In this document: positions 54,413 through 64,000 of the stretch, piece by piece
How positions within the stretch are numbered: the first letter of the stretch is position 1
Layout: the number at the start of each line of letters is the position of its first letter
Assembly: GCA_950295325.1 (NCBI GenBank)
Contig: OX485807.1
Span: forward strand, 4,280,501-4,344,500
From: Polytrichum commune
Taxonomy: Eukaryota; Streptophyta; Polytrichopsida; Polytrichales; Polytrichaceae
Length of the DNA stretch: 64,000 bases
Direction: 5' to 3'
The notes under the pieces: model-generated
Seen by the model: only the letters and a program-made list of their open reading frames with translations
Database searches by the model: none
Told to the model about the DNA's origin: nothing
Program-made: the position numbers and the translations under genes

Positions 54413-54485
54413 GCCGTCCTAGCTCAGTTGGTAGAGCGCAAGGCTCTTAACCTTGTGGTCCAGGGTTCGAGCCCCTGGGGTGGCG
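54413..54485 (+). tRNA. tRNA-Lys (anticodon CUU)
   Basis: The 73-base sequence folds into a full cloverleaf. It has an acceptor stem GCCGTCC/GGGTGGC with two G-U pairs, a D arm with GCTC/GAGC, an anticodon stem CAAGG/CCTTG with loop CTCTTAA giving anticodon CTT, and a T arm CAGGG/CCCTG with TTCGAGC. A and B boxes are intact, a TTTT terminator follows at 54488, and CAA lies just upstream, as in plant tRNA genes. No intron or CCA is encoded. It starts 295 bases after the methyltransferase stop codon. Confidence 0.95.
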
Positions 54486-55478
54486 AACTTTTGCTGTAGC
54501 AGTACTCACACTGGCAAAGAAATTTGGTAACAATTGTGAAAATTATGATTTTGTATTTTTAATCAAGGATGATATGAAGACAGATCTTTGTGAGGATATG
54601 ATATCAGAGTATCTAGAAGGCAAGGTTTTGTGCAGATTTGTGTGTATATAGAAAGTTTGGGAGCATATAGAAGGTTTGTGTGCGGATTTGTGTGTATATA
54701 GAAAGTATGCGAGTATATAGAAGGTTTGTGTACGGATTTGTGTGTATATAGAAAGTATGCATGAATTACGAATCACGAATCATGAATATTGTACTAACTC
54801 AATCGAGTGGTGAATGGGTTGGGTGTGAATCTAGAAATGGACACCAAACCAACATGTGTTGCAAAAGGATTGGACTACATGTTCAAAATGTAGTATAATA
54901 TTTTTCTCGGACTTAAATACCAATTTCATTTCATTTCATTCTAGATGCAGCAGTCTAACATAATATGGAGATCTCATGATTATTTAATACCTCAGAATCT
55001 TAACATCTAAGATGACTAGGATATTCATACAAACTCCAAATATATAAGTTATTGAATAAACTCCGACATGAAGTACATTGAATCATATTGCACTACTCAC
55101 CAGATGTACCACCAACAGGAAAATGGATTTGGAATGAGGAGATGCACCTTTCCAAGTTTTATTGCCATATTGAATCAGCTCTTTCCAGAAGAAGACAACA
55201 CCAATGTGCGTCATTAGTGCCAGTCTAGGTCACGTCACCTCAACAATAACTTTCAAGGTTCTGTATTCGACAGGATATTATGATGGTCCACAGATGCTCA
55301 AATCGTTGGACCAAGTCCACACTTCAGAGCACCTCATAGAGCAGTTACACCTCTGAAGTGGACCACCTAATAAGTTAAATCCATGCCCTAAATGCAAAAA
55401 TTCTCAAATTGGAAGTGGCAATTCTGTTTGTAGAACTTCACCACAACCTTAATAGTGTACACTGCTCGCTAGAACGTC
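54486..55478. other. Spacer between tRNA gene and APS reductase gene
   Basis: No gene seen. It contains a 50-bp-period tandem repeat at 54625-54765 and, further on, the 3' flank of the minus-strand APS reductase gene. Confidence 0.6.
54625..54765 (+). repeat. Short tandem array, 50-bp unit
   Basis: About 2.8 copies of a unit containing GATTTGTGTGTATATAGAAA occur with starts near 54635, 54685 and 54735. The copies differ by a few bases. Confidence 0.8.
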
Positions 55479-58400
55479 CTATTGCAATGCTTGCACAAAG
55501 CTCTTCAAAGCATCCACCTCACGATTTTCTGATGGGTACTTGATAATTTGGCTGCTGTTCTTTGGGAAAAACAAAACTGTTGGATAGCTCTGCATCTGCA
55601 GGTTTTGTTGCGCATAGGATTTCTGGTCCTTATCAGCATTGAACTTGGCAACCTGCTCCATCAATTACAAACATTGTCAATTGAGACCTAAGATACAGAA
55701 AATGCAAGACTACAAAATGCAAAACTGATACAATAACTGATGCAAACTTGTGACCTACAATACCAAAGCCAATGTCATTTAGATTTGTTGCATGAGCTTG
55801 AAAGTGGAAGGAGATCTATAGCACTTGCTCTTCAGCTCAAAAAGGTCAAGACGTACCACAACATTTGAGCCAGCAAGCTCCTCTGCAACTGCATTGTATG
55901 AATCATTCATTGCCTGCATCGTGCAATCCCTATGAGTCAGACAATTTCCACAAAGAGAATGGAGCTGCTGCAAGTCTTGGATAGATAATACTTCAAGGGG
56001 CGTTTTCACACAACCACAACCACAACCACAGGAATTGATTGTGGTATGCTTTCTTTGACATCATTCTGAGGGATAAGGTACAATGATGATAACCACAACT
56101 ACTCTTACTTCAACTACAGTACAAGCCATAGTTGAGGGTGGTTGCAGTTTCCTTTCTTTGCTTCTAATTTGTTTGTAGTCACTATGTGGCATCAGGAGAG
56201 AACTTCAATGCCAGAATACGGGAGAGGGTTTACAGGACACAGTTCCTCTTGGACAAACTTTACATTAGTATCCATATATTATTTGTCCACTCCAGACTAC
56301 ACTAATAGGAGGGGCGACAATTGAGATTTAAAAAAAAATCTCTTCAACCATAACTATGCCTTGTGTGCAAACCAATGATATATAAAGTAGTTGTGGTAGA
56401 AGGTATGCTGGGACCACCACCACTCGAGTAATTGTGTGTAAATACTCCTTCAGCCTCTATAATATGCTACTTAAATAACTCATTTATGGACTAAGGAAGC
56501 CTCACCTGACTATATTGGCACCAAGGAGCATATAGAACCACCAGAGTTGACTTTGCACGGTTTTCTCCCTTCACCAAGGTTTCAATATCCCCCCGACTCA
56601 GGGTAACCACGCTTTCACTATTGAAAAGGTCGGCGAATTCAATTTTCTCCCCAACTATACCGGTAGAGTCGTTTGAGTTATCTATGTTACCCTGATAAAC
56701 AATGCACCCCCAACAACAATATTACTCAATCTCCCAAAACAGGAAAAACCTCGAGTCAAAATGACCCTTCATTGGAAGGCCATAGTGTTAGTTGGGCAAT
56801 GAAAGTGCTCCAGATGCAATTCCTGTAACATAACATTATAGATGACTTGAACAGGTTTGATGAAAATATTCTCACAAGCTAGAACTTTCCACCACAAGTA
56901 CTAGTCTGTGATTACCAGAGAAACATACTTTGTGCCAGAAAAAACGCTATCCATCATGAACAGTAACCATATGATTGAAGATCCTCTTGTTACCTTGTGG
57001 AGACCACATTCCTTGGCCTTGGCATCCTCCCACCACCACCGACCCTCTCGCTCATGCTGATTTGGTAGTACAGCCCTTGTGCATGGTTCACAGCCAATCG
57101 ATACATAACCCTACAACCATAAACGCTTCTTAGTTTCACAAGGAAGCCAAAATCGCCAATACCTTTCATGAAGATGCAGATAATGCAATGTATTCCTAAC
57201 CTCGGTGTCTAGCTAGTGCTCCTTTACAGACCACAAGAAATGGTGAACAACAATATGCTTGTGACATAGGAGAGGATTAAACCTGAGAATGAAGAGCATT
57301 GACAGGAACATTCATAGTGCGAAGGAAAGACCACACTGATACTCCAGACACATTCGACAGAGGGTTCCACTTGATCAAACTTCCAGGACCACCGTCCATG
57401 CCCTCAAATGCGGGATCAACCTGGGCACATCCATTCCACATCAGTATAACTAGACACCTGCAACGACTACGCTGACAATAGAGAACTGTCTAAACCACCA
57501 GCACCCAGCCACCACCTACTCAATCATCGGCATACGCTACACGACCTCCAATCAGAAAAAATTGACATGTCTAATCTTGCCACTATACTGAAGAGAGACA
57601 CCAGCAATCACATCATTGCCGCACCTGTACAATTGGGACGTTAGCACGAGTTCCTGGCGACTGATCTTTGCGTTGCCCAGTGATCCAAGCTCGCAAACCC
57701 TTGAGTGCGCGACGAAGTGGCCTCACCTTGCGCACCCTGCAGCACTCTTGATGGCCATCTTCATAAAAGGAGAATAACCCTTTTGTGCGCACTAATTCTT
57801 CTACCTCCGTGGCATCAGGGAACATATATTGAATGTGAATGTTATAGCGTTTCTCTACTTCAGCAAACAATTGCAGAGTTTCAGGATTCAGCCTTCCTGT
57901 TTCCAAGCTAAACACTCGGAAAGGACGACCAGTGAGGTGTGCATACTCGATCAATGCTACATCTTCAGCTCCACTGCAACCAGGAGAGTATGAAGTTAGT
58001 GAAATCACAATGTTGCGAACTGCACCTAAAGATGATAACTGCCAATCACAACCCTCTGATAGTCACTATTAATGCAGGAAGATAAAAACAACTTGATTGG
58101 CTGTGTGTCATGACGAACTGCAAGACTTAACTCTGAGAATTCTTTGTATTCTACACATCGATAATTTGATTCTGGAGTAGGACAACAACATGGAACTCAA
58201 GAGTTCTTCCATTATGTAAGTGTTCGAAATAGTTTCGCCCTCACCTGAAGGCAATTGCAATGTCGGGACCATACAGCGCTAGAGCACGATCCATGATTTC
58301 CAGTGGAGATGCATTATCCAATTCCTCAGCAAGCGTAGGAATGTCAACTTTTGTTTCCGTAATCTCTGCCACAACAAAAGACTCCAGGATTTAAGCCCCT

Positions 58401-59368
58401 CGCATAACTTACAAGAAAACATTGAACTATGTGCAGAATGCCGCTGAAATATTGATGACCTTTATGCCAAGTGCCATAGGCCCTACGTTTCAATGCATTG
58501 GATATGCTGATCAGTACTAAAACGATGACAGTAAATTGTGCATTCATACTTGAGTGTCACGAGTGTCAAATGTATTTGAGCCCATACGAATGCAAAAAGG
58601 TTATCTAGACGCACCAGGTGCCACGATGGCAGCCGCAACAGGGCGAATAGTACTGCGTTCCTGGGAGACTTCAAAATTGGCCCCGAGCGACTTCCTCTGC
58701 ACGGTGAATGAGCTCCCAATTGAGCTTCCGGATGACGACACGCTTCCAAACTTCAGACTATCCTTCCCTTTCAACGACCCTGCTCCACACCAGAACAAAT
58801 GCGATCGTCAGAATATCATCCCCCCAAAGCACGCACACCGCCACAACAAACACACACATTTTTAAAATAAACAAGTTAAAAAAAGCTCCCAAACCAAGAG
58901 AAAGTGAGAAACTGGAACTGCGCTAGCCGGTAAAGAATGGAGTACAATGGCTCGTACACTCCAGTCGAGAAGTAGCATTGCCTCAAAGAACACACACCAC
59001 ACTTCTTCCTTCTCAATTCATCTTCGGAAGTGCAAGGTGCCTTCCAAACCAAACCAAATCAAATCAGTCTCTCCATAACGAGCTCATTCTCTAAAATCCT
59101 CATTACTACACGATCGCCAAAAGTCGCCGTCCAACCAAACCAAGTAACCACAGCGCAAACCGCTTAACTCAAAATTCTCTCCGCGCAAACCTCCCAACCC
59201 GCCAATACAAATACAACCGAGACAGAAAAGGAAAAAAAGACAAGAGACAGAAACCGCACCAGCCGACACCACTGATGAGTGGCGAGACGCCGACGTCGAG
59301 GCCACGGCCGCGGAGGCGGGCACGCGCGTCACCGCTACTGCTGCGTCCATAGCAACCAGCTGCGCCAT
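55479..59368 (-). CDS. APR: Adenylyl-sulfate (APS) reductase, plastidic, nine exons
   Basis: Exons, in transcript order: 59368-59260, 58779-58615, 58365-58245, 57973-57625, 57420-57283, 57110-56994, 56691-56506, 55913-55857, 55652-55479. All junctions are GT-AG and in phase, giving 471 residues. The enzyme reduces APS to sulfite with glutathione in plastids. Residues 1 to about 85 are Ser/Ala-rich, like a transit peptide. The reductase domain has [13 protein letters not shown], the iron-sulfur cysteines Cys209-Cys210 (QECCRVRK) and Cys301/Cys304 (GCEPCT), and catalytic Cys329 (ECGLHK). The C-terminal thioredoxin-fold domain has [10 protein letters not shown] at 384-395. Family members normally have CxxC here; this copy has Cys391 and Ser394. 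The rest of the domain is well conserved. The start is the ATG at 59368; another in-frame ATG follows six codons later. Confidence 0.93.
56506..56514 (-). other. APS reductase redox motif reading CQYS
   Basis: On the minus strand the exon ends TGC CAA TAT AGT CAG before the GT donor. The second active-site cysteine codon expected in this family is replaced by AGT (Ser). One base change (T to A) separates AGT from TGT. Confidence 0.85.
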
Positions 59369-59554
59369 CGGGTACCAAACTCCCAATGACCTACCGAGCT
59401 ACCGAGCTAGTAAGCGCCCGGACGCTGTGATCCCTCCCCTCTTGTGCTTGTGGTGTGCACGGTGGAAGTGGGTGGCGAAGGAAGCGGAGGGGGCGAGATG
59501 GGAGCGTGAGGAGAGATGGGAGTTTGGAGTTGCCCTAGGGTTTTAGTGGCGACG

Positions 59555-59723
59555 GAGACGCCAGGCTGCCTTTGTAGCAAATGGCTACTAAGTTAGAGTG
59601 TGCTTGGCACAGAGGGGAAGGCGCTACCTCGCTCGCTCAAGCACAAGACGCAGGCACGAGGAGCAGCGAATTGTCTGGTCTGAAGCTTCGCCTGCGATTG
59701 GCGTTGGGTGGGGTGTGGGAGAC
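59555..59723. promoter_or_regulatory. Two GAGAC motifs upstream of APS reductase
   Basis: GAGAC occurs at 59555-59559 and 59719-59723, about 190 and 350 bases upstream of the start codon. This is the core of the sulfur-responsive element (SURE) described in plants. A five-base word is expected often by chance, so this is only suggestive. Confidence 0.2.
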
Positions 59724-59833
59724 GGCTTTCAGCCGAAGATTCCTTCACCTCCGCCCTTTTCCTAGGCCTCCAAGGCTTATCCCCAGACCTCCCCCCCCCC
59801 TCCCCTCCACCTCAAGGCACATATATAGATGGG

Positions 59834-60461
59834 TCTTGAATGGTTACTTTCTCCAACTATCTCCTCTTCTCCTCGGACACGAAAGTACACACAATTCTTA
59901 GTACGGAATGGCTTGCAAATCCACGTTGAGGCTCTAGCTGCTTTTCTCATGATTTTCGGAGCCCATATGAATATATCGTTCATTCTCTAAGCGAAGAATC
60001 TCGTGCTCTTTGAATGGTTATATACGTATAAACCTCCCCCCTCCTCTCCAATTACGTTGATTGTTGAGTTTGGAATAGCATGTAGTCCAATCTCTTTCAA
60101 ACACGTGTATGTTATGTTGTTGTTCTTGGAGCCACACCTAACCATGTTCTTGAATGGTTACTTTCTCCAACTATCTCTCTTCTCCTCGGACACGAAAGTC
60201 CACACGATTCTTAGTACGGAATGGCTTGCAAATCCACATTGAGGTTCTAGCCGCTTTTCTCATGATTTTCGGAGCCCGTATGAATATATCGTTCATTCTC
60301 AAAGCGAAGAATCTCGTGCTCTTTGAATGGTTATACATGTATAAACCTCCCCCCCCCCCCCCACAATTACATTGATTGTTGAGTTTGGAATAGCATGTAG
60401 TCCAATCTCTTTCAAACATGTGTATATTATGTTGTTGTTCTTGGAGCCACACCTAACCATG
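59834..60461 (+). repeat. 314-bp tandem duplication (R3 family) upstream of APS reductase
   Basis: Copy 1 (59834-60147) and copy 2 (60148-60461) are nearly identical, beginning TCTTGAATGGTTACTTTCTC and ending near CACACCTAACCATG. They differ by scattered substitutions and different C-run lengths. The unit contains the R3 block TTCTTGGAGCCACACCTAAC and R3 similarity continues to about 60520. The array starts about 470 bases upstream of the APS reductase start codon. Confidence 0.85.
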
Positions 60462-60520
60462 TACCATTCAAATAGAGGTGTCTGATTAAGATAGGTTACC
60501 GAATAAGGCATGTCTACCAT

Positions 60521-61984
60521 ACTTGCATGGGTACCTTCCCTTTCAAAGGTTGTTTACACTACGGGACGTTTTAGATGGGGATCCAAGGAGGAGGAGGATC
60601 CAACAACTAGAGTATTGGCTAAGAGGTGTAAATTGGACCGAAGGCCTTTAGATGAGGGTCCGAGACCAAGAAGAGGTCATGTAAGGTGTCTCCTACATGG
60701 CATTGTTTTGGAGGGGAACATTAATGATCTTAACCAAGAAATGAAGTTCAAAGGGGAGAGTACATGTTTTGGAGAAACCATTTTGGAAAGTAGGGACCAA
60801 GGGGGGGGGTCCAGTTCAAGGGTTTAATTTTTGCCTTGAATCGCTTTAAATTGGACCCTAAAAGCAAGTCCACTCGTTGTTGTATCAACTTAACAATCCT
60901 CCCTCATCCATCCACTTGTTGCATTTGCGGATGTGGATCCAAAGCATTCTCCCACAAGATGCCGTATCCATATTCCCATTTAGGGAGAGGAAACACTTTT
61001 TGAATTTCACGTCGTCTTGCAAAAAGACGTGATATTGAAGCGTCCTATACTATTTTAGATAAATGACGCACTTTTCATGTGGAAATGAGTCACATTAAGG
61101 TAAATGAATCACCCTTAGGCACAAATTTGAGGGAATTAAGGGCATTGATAGCTCGTCTCATTATGTTTTGTGGTGGTTGTAGACAGGCTCATTTGTTGGA
61201 AAATGTTGATTATGATATCCATTTTCCACAAATATTTGTGAATATGACAATGGGTGACAATCCTCACCGCAATTTTTTGAACATTATATGCATCTTTCAT
61301 TAGCATCAATGTTTTGTTATGTGGATATGGCAATGGATGGGTGGTTGTGGAAAATAATAATAATAAATGTTAAGCACAACCATGACCACCCTTTCGGTAT
61401 CCATGACCTCACTCCTTTGCATGGTTAGTCATCCTTGGAGTGGTTGTTCATGCTCATGTGGCATCACTACAGAGTTTCATGGCCAAGGTCCAAGGAGAAA
61501 ATTGAAGAGGCTAGCACTTTAACATTACGATATGAGGCCAACAAGGATATATGGCTTTAATCTCTTCTCAAGTCCAAGATCTAAGCCAATGATAGATTAC
61601 GATTTAGAGAATCGACTCCACCATCAAACACAACCCATGGATTCGCACAAAACATGTGTGAATGAAAATATACAAATAAATAAAAACGTAGTTGTGGTCG
61701 ATTATTATGACCATGACTACTACGACCACCTTTGGCTGACTTTTGCACCTGTCTTCCAAAATCATCACCACAAGGCTTAACCTCGTCTTTTTGTAGAGCT
61801 CATTAATAACATTTTCTTTCAATGCACATGGGTGGTTCCTATAACATGCAAGCCCTTTGGGTTTCCCATCGGACCATTTACAGTGTAATTATACTTTTAA
61901 TAATAATAAAAATCTACCATGTTCATATGCACACAGTAACCCTACAAAAACAAATACCACTCTTCAAATCATTATACTTAACAC
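60521..61984. other. Intergenic; no gene seen
   Basis: Short open frames only, none recognised. The sequence is AT-rich apart from a G9 run at about 60801-60809. Confidence 0.55.
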
Positions 61985-62296
61985 TTTTGTTCATGCTCGT
62001 CCTAAACAAATGGCAATTATAATTTAAAGCTTGCTCCAACGCAACTCCAAGACCACCCACATAAAAGGTACATATGTCCTTGTTGCACCACTGATTAAGG
62101 ACTAATTATGTTAAGTTATCTCGAAGTTTTGCAGTTGCATTTTTGTTCATGCTCGTCCTAAACAAATGGCAATTAGAATTTAAAGCTTGCTCCAACGCAA
62201 CTCCAAGACCACCCACATAAAAGGTACATATGTCCTTGTTGCACCGCCGATTAAGGACTAATTATGTTAAGTTATCTCGAAGTTTTGCAGTTGCAC
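61985..62296 (+). repeat. 156-bp perfect-register tandem duplication
   Basis: Copy 1 (61985-62140) and copy 2 (62141-62296) both begin TTTTGTTCATGCTCGTCCTA and end GTTTTGCAGTTGCA plus one base. I count only a few substitutions, so the duplication is recent. Confidence 0.9.
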
Positions 62297-63357
62297 CGAG
62301 CTAAGCAAGAGCTAGCACTAGCTAAGGATAACACAACATGCCTCATCCTTAACCGTTCATGGGAGGAGAGTTAAACTTAACTAGACTACTTATGTGCCCG
62401 AAGTTTATATTAATAGGATTTAATACTTGAGAATGATAGGGTTTTGGACAACCCATGCCAAGAAGTAGAATTTAGCGCTAGTTAAGCTAATTGGCAATGT
62501 CACCTCACAAACAAAAATTAACAATATTCAAGCAATTATTATCTTTGGCACTCCTTAGCATTGGTTATGTCTAACCGGTGGTGCAACATGGGCCTTAGAA
62601 ATAATACATATGTGCCAAGTAGGTGTGAAAGACCAATATTTGATGGTAAATAGTCAATAAAAAGTAGTGAGTGGTTGTAATAGATGTGAGATATTGGGTT
62701 TGAAAGAAAAATGTGAAATACCCTTATCAAATTTTGTTTCATAGGTTGACGTGACAAACATGCGAAGTGTTCTTATAATAGCTTGATAACCAGGTTGCTT
62801 CTATACACAACCATCACTTTCTCGAATCAATTGATGTCAATCTCATCAAGAACACTTTGTTGGGCCACATTGTGAGACCAAATCCACCACCCTTAAGCGT
62901 CCTAGTCCGGGTGATGACTTTGAGAATCACATTTATCTATCACAACATGGAACCATATGCAAGGTGATTTTCATGTTTAAATGAACATGCATTGTCTCAC
63001 TCATTGTACTTTATTAATGTTGGCCTCTTGGCTTGTGCTAGAGTTGGCTTTCTCAAGAGTCCAACCCGCGGCTTTAGCCGCACATGCCCTCAATGATTTT
63101 CCCCTTGCATACTTTGACCCAACCTCCTTTGTCTTCCCCTCGCGGAAGTCCTCCACCTTCTCCATTACTTGTGCATTTGATTTATTTAATAGAGAGGATA
63201 CAAGCGTTAAAAAACGCTATTTCCCATAATCAATCCTAAGTGCAATTACTTATGAAACCCACACGTGCCTCCACCTAACCTAATGTGGCCAACTACTTAT
63301 CTATAAACTAATATAGTCTAATATAGTCTATAAACTAATGTAATAATATAAACTAAT
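62297..63357. other. Intergenic; no gene seen
   Basis: No gene recognised. An 82-residue plus-strand open frame at 62981-63229 starts with a hydrophobic segment but has no family features and is probably chance. Confidence 0.5.
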
Positions 63358-63785
63358 CAGTCACAACCACAGCTAACTAGCTGCCTCCAATGCAGTCGCA
63401 ACCACAGCTAACTAGCTGCCTCCAATGCAGTCGCAACCACAGCTAACCAGCTGCCTCCGATGCAGTCGCAGCCGCAGTTAACCAGTTGCCTCTTGATACA
63501 GTCCCGGCCACAGCTAACCAGCTGCCTCCAATGCAATCACAACCGCAGTTAACCAGTTGCCTCTTGATACAGTCCCGGCCACAGCTAACCAGCTGCCTCC
63601 AATGCACTCACAACCACAGCTAACCAGCTGCCTCCAATGCAATCACAACCACAGCTAACCAGCTGCCTCCAATGCAATCACAACCACAGCTAACCAGCTG
63701 CCTCCAATGCAGTCGCAACCACAGCTAACCAGCTGCCTCCGATGCAGTCGCAACCGCAGTTAACCAGTTGCCTCTTGATACAGTC
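63358..63785 (+). repeat. Minisatellite, 12 copies of a 35/36-bp unit in two subtypes
   Basis: Subtype A (35 bases) contains CACAGCTAACCAGCTGCCTC followed by CAATG or CGATG. Subtype B (36 bases) contains CGCAGTTAACCAGTTGCCTC followed by TTGATA. Counting from the left, units 4, 6 and 12 are type B and the other nine are type A. Units 1 and 2 carry CTAACTAG instead of CTAACCAG. Confidence 0.9.
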
Positions 63786-64000
63786 TCCCCTAGCCGCTAA
63801 TCGAGCATTTCCCTAAGTCTTTGTTTTCGATCCTTTACTAATGAATTAATCTAACCCACTAATTCCACTAAATAACTACCTAATCCCCACATGTTGTCTC
63901 AAGCTCTAAGAGCTCACTCCACTTGAGAGGAATTGAGAGAGAGAACTTAACTAATTAAATTCACTAAAAACTAATGTCCTACACGCGTAGCTCAAGCTTT

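Noticed and set aside
63358..63785. Regular repeats that might suggest a CRISPR array
   Set aside because: The units are contiguous, without unique spacers, and this is plant nuclear DNA.

Overview
This window is plant nuclear DNA, most likely from a seed plant. It carries intron-containing genes of plant-typical families: a plastid-type adenylyl-sulfate (APS) reductase and a secreted cytokinin dehydrogenase. It also has an intron-split lysine-methyltransferase-like gene, a tRNA-Lys gene and a large plant L1-type LINE. Gene density is low: three protein genes and one tRNA gene in 64 kb. The rest is mostly AT-rich intergenic sequence with decayed and dispersed repeats. I cannot name the species from sequence alone.

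Layout. 1-12.3 kb: no host gene; old dispersed repeats, an internally deleted Tigger/pogo-like DNA transposon remnant (5382-5996) ending in a long alternating purine/pyrimidine tract, and an AT-rich degenerate minisatellite near 10.1-10.5 kb. 12.3-23.7 kb: a GC-richer block split by a roughly 9.6-kb LINE (12920-22531) flanked by an 18-bp direct repeat. ORF1 is a zinc-knuckle protein. ORF2 has an endonuclease and reverse transcriptase with intact catalytic motifs, one in-frame stop, then a zinc-binding C-terminal domain and a long unfamiliar tail whose modules recur in the next reading frame. 23.7-36 kb: AT-rich, no convincing gene, with a foldback MITE near 30.3 kb. 36.0-39.1 kb: a complete five-exon cytokinin dehydrogenase gene, plus strand. 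39.1-50.6 kb: no convincing gene; two strong hairpins (45.1 and 48.1 kb) and weak possible coding remnants at 40.2-41.2 kb. 50.7-54.1 kb: a METTL21-like methyltransferase gene with a telo-box upstream and an unresolved splice junction. 54.4 kb: tRNA-Lys(CUU). 55.5-59.4 kb: a complete nine-exon APS reductase gene, minus strand, whose C-terminal redox domain reads CQYS instead of CxxC. 59.8-64 kb: recent tandem duplications (314-bp and 156-bp units) and a 35/36-bp minisatellite with two unit subtypes.

The three host genes do not form a pathway: one degrades cytokinin outside or in the secretory system, one assimilates sulfate in plastids, and one probably methylates a protein. The most unusual material is the tail of the LINE ORF2 and the monothiol-type active site of the APS reductase.
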